7,733 nt of DNA, taken from positions 1 through 7,733 of the forward strand of contig DAOWDW010000036.1 in the NCBI GenBank assembly GCA_030638845.1, in the 5' to 3' direction. Of this stretch, positions 7,201 to 7,733 are shown one piece after another; within the stretch, counting starts at the first letter, position 1, and every line of letters starts with the position of its first letter. Source of the stretch: Candidatus Peregrinibacteria bacterium. GTDB taxonomy: Bacteria; Patescibacteriota; Gracilibacteria; Peribacterales; Peribacteraceae. Under the pieces are notes generated by a model. The model was not told the origin of the DNA and made no database searches. It saw only the letters and a list, made by a program, of their open reading frames with translations. A program made the translations under genes and the position numbers.

Positions 7201-7733
7201 CTGTAAGATATTTTGCCCATTCATTATTTTCTTCATTTCCTTGCTGTATATCTCCAAGTTTTTGTACCAATCCATGAAAGAAGAATTCAAAATTACCCTG
7301 TCCGTGATCAAGGGATTTAGATTTTTCAATTATTGTATTTGTATCTCTAATTGTTGGATCAACTCCTAAGTCGCGCTCTTCATCAGTATCGTTGTTTATC
7401 CATATTATCTTCCCATTTTGTATTTCTAAATTTATTCCTATTTCTTCGCATGAAAGAGCAGATTTTAAGTTGTTAAAATCAGATAATAATACTGCGAATT
7501 CTTCTTCTTTTGCCTTTTCTTCTGTTTCTTTGTTAGTATCCAATACTAAAGTTCCATGTAATCCAATGTATTGTTTACTATATTTTTGAAGTGCCTCTAT
7601 TGCTATCGAGTAAGGTCCTGCCTTAGGACTATTGAGATGTGGTCCTTGTTTATTTTTAAGGTATTTTTCTAAATCACTAAATGCTTGTTCATGATTATCT
7701 GCAATTAATTCGTGTTTTTTAAGAGTAAGAAAA
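4220..7733 (-). CDS. Giant uncharacterised, probably membrane-associated protein (N-terminus beyond right edge)
   Basis: I do not recognise the family. The frame is open from the TAA at 4222-4220 to the right edge, at least 1170 residues. A TTG at 7543-7541 is not a convincing start, because 63 more codons upstream read as ordinary hydrophilic protein (for example HEQAFSDLEKYLKNKQ) without a stop. Numbering from that TTG: a charged region 1-110; hydrophobic stretches at about 115-130 and 166-186; a basic, aromatic region 187-360; a Pro/Ala/Gly/Asp-rich low-complexity linker at about 415-490; Ala-rich helices 500-590; a 50-residue Gly/Ala-rich hydrophobic block (about 617-669, nt 5537-5695) with GG and GxxxG-like spacing ending in VVRRG; then a largely helical, Trp- and Lys-rich C-terminal half to an acidic tail. 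No catalytic motif, P-loop, Cys pairs or repeat family is evident. The composition would suit a pore-forming, secreted-effector or structural envelope protein, but that is speculation. Codon and base usage look like the neighbours. corA follows after 34 bp. Confidence 0.85.
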   Translation of the reverse strand, partial: FLTLKKHELIADNHEQAFSDLEKYLKNKQGPHLNSPKAGPYSIAIEALQKYSKQYIGLHGTLVLDTNKETEEKAKEEEFAVLLSDFNNLKSALSCEEIGINLEIQNGKIIWINNDTDEERDLGVDPTIRDTNTIIEKSKSLDHGQGNFEFFFHGLVQKLGDIQQGNEENNEWAKYLTGSTSISIIIGNFLYVVEEWKSDTPKYFIAPLELLTPGGLFEERENWHSWEVSAGSSTAIAGIITLSTGAIAKIKRLAIGGGPIAAGRRKWLTTKALQINPISSPFVLVHRAKQTYYDSIVMKNVGKYLNLKDPKIRQLWSNGHYVNNRLRKIGIRPEWIRAVEDPHTSYETLQNIGKKTGIHNTMGVYDEVGYYKQKFWNAITLRKTRGLPTGPTVTPRGRALFVLELREHLQGKIKILRKVNLDKTIKEDVIAPKVLYSAVNQSLGGVPIEEVENIINNTDEITDLARGSKSSLAIANSTGTPKPKVKVIGSKPKIDVDMDARPIPDVNARPTVDTPSGAMDDVLGGGTTGAAGSVLDEAAEATSETTPAKLLDDPKWARVLDKFGNVDASDIRAILELAEEEGAIAIDKKTIALLSQSKTARSIMAGAVESGEVIEIARALQIAKKAAAMRALGNVAGAGLDAFGLAMAFIDWQANNEKIEVAKQTKNESLIKLYEGSKTLIITEGATSAVGLTIGGIAIIGTMSGGALAAAGATAGIVMLPIGIAVGVGGVVRRGLTSASETWLKDTEDWVLQSDGELFAELDNQKPGKGGSLWQWVATADDWIVNAYTLPPEEYRNWNKIMNRLEGANGGTRFKITSAIVQKSNLKPIKEKGESDEIYQIRIREWQQSISDQMLYIAQRTQGDFDTTNPDIFTLAAHHSDLMAYSRALRENSVKNNIKWAYNGNETYNLSEYCQLTPKERMEFGGTVLHTYIKEINLTNKAERLHVINKATAQSPAHMHVMMSAIQSELLVNARLHLAKMEAKIASLNFPDSWFDGWEKDSARVVLSTMYRKKLHEESKKLMNMDTITPESILKAQTSIEALLSDPVEYLRLENKTYEVGISEYKKAHASPYAGSSSMIVLPKVYKEKDPAFSLFLIAKYGNKIDSKHWFRESTIESNIKKVGGDSTKLTDIEWLLSNMYVPKAPMLKKNIKLDVETEDPPEAYLEQAA

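Noticed and set aside
7032..7277. 81-residue plus-strand frame, and others over the giant ORF
   Set aside because: All are antisense to a long continuous coding frame and show no protein-like motifs.
545..7733. Alternative genetic code with UGA read as Gly (known in some Patescibacteria)
   Set aside because: The genes are complete and colinear with their families under the standard code, with GGN glycines throughout and TAA/TAG stops; nothing requires UGA readthrough.

Overview
This is an AT-rich window in which every convincing gene lies on the minus strand, so the gene order below runs from high to low coordinates. The order is: a very large unrecognised membrane-associated protein (its N-terminus lies beyond the right edge), a full-length CorA-type Mg2+/Co2+ channel, an alpha/beta hydrolase, a membrane-anchored Mur ligase resembling MurF, and a DegT/DnrJ/EryC1/StrS-family aminotransferase cut by the left edge. 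I see no rRNA, tRNA, CRISPR array, transposase or integrase. The plus strand carries only antisense shadow frames.

Organism: a bacterium using the standard stop codons (TAA, TAA, TAG and TAA here, with no UGA recoding needed). Several features together are compatible with a Candidate Phyla Radiation (Patescibacteria) genome: AT-rich DNA, poor Shine-Dalgarno signals, short simple-sequence repeats in and between genes, a transmembrane-fused MurF-like ligase, an 'HTFG...EDCAH' type DegT aminotransferase, and a giant orphan protein. This is inference from style and not a phylogenetic result.

Layout: 4220-7733 is the giant ORF (at least 1170 residues). It has two N-terminal-side hydrophobic stretches, a Pro/Ala/Gly-rich linker, a long Gly/Ala-rich hydrophobic block and a helical C-terminal half. 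A 34-bp gap with a G-tract separates it from corA (3097-4185). Between corA and the hydrolase (2228-3061) is a short inverted and direct repeat region that reads into the possible hydrolase N-terminus. The hydrolase also contains a 7-bp tandem repeat inside its coding sequence. Its stop codon lies in the loop of a small hairpin, and a perfect 32-bp GC-cored palindrome follows. The MurF-like gene (545-2122) then probably starts a new transcript. The aminotransferase frame begins about one base after the MurF-like stop, which suggests co-transcription.

How the genes fit together: the Mur ligase and the aminotransferase look like a small cell-envelope unit (amide-bond ligation on a membrane-bound or peptidoglycan-type substrate, and amino-sugar synthesis). 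CorA is a housekeeping ion channel. The hydrolase substrate is unknown. The giant protein is the least explained object and the best candidate for undescribed biology, but nothing in the sequence reveals its function.
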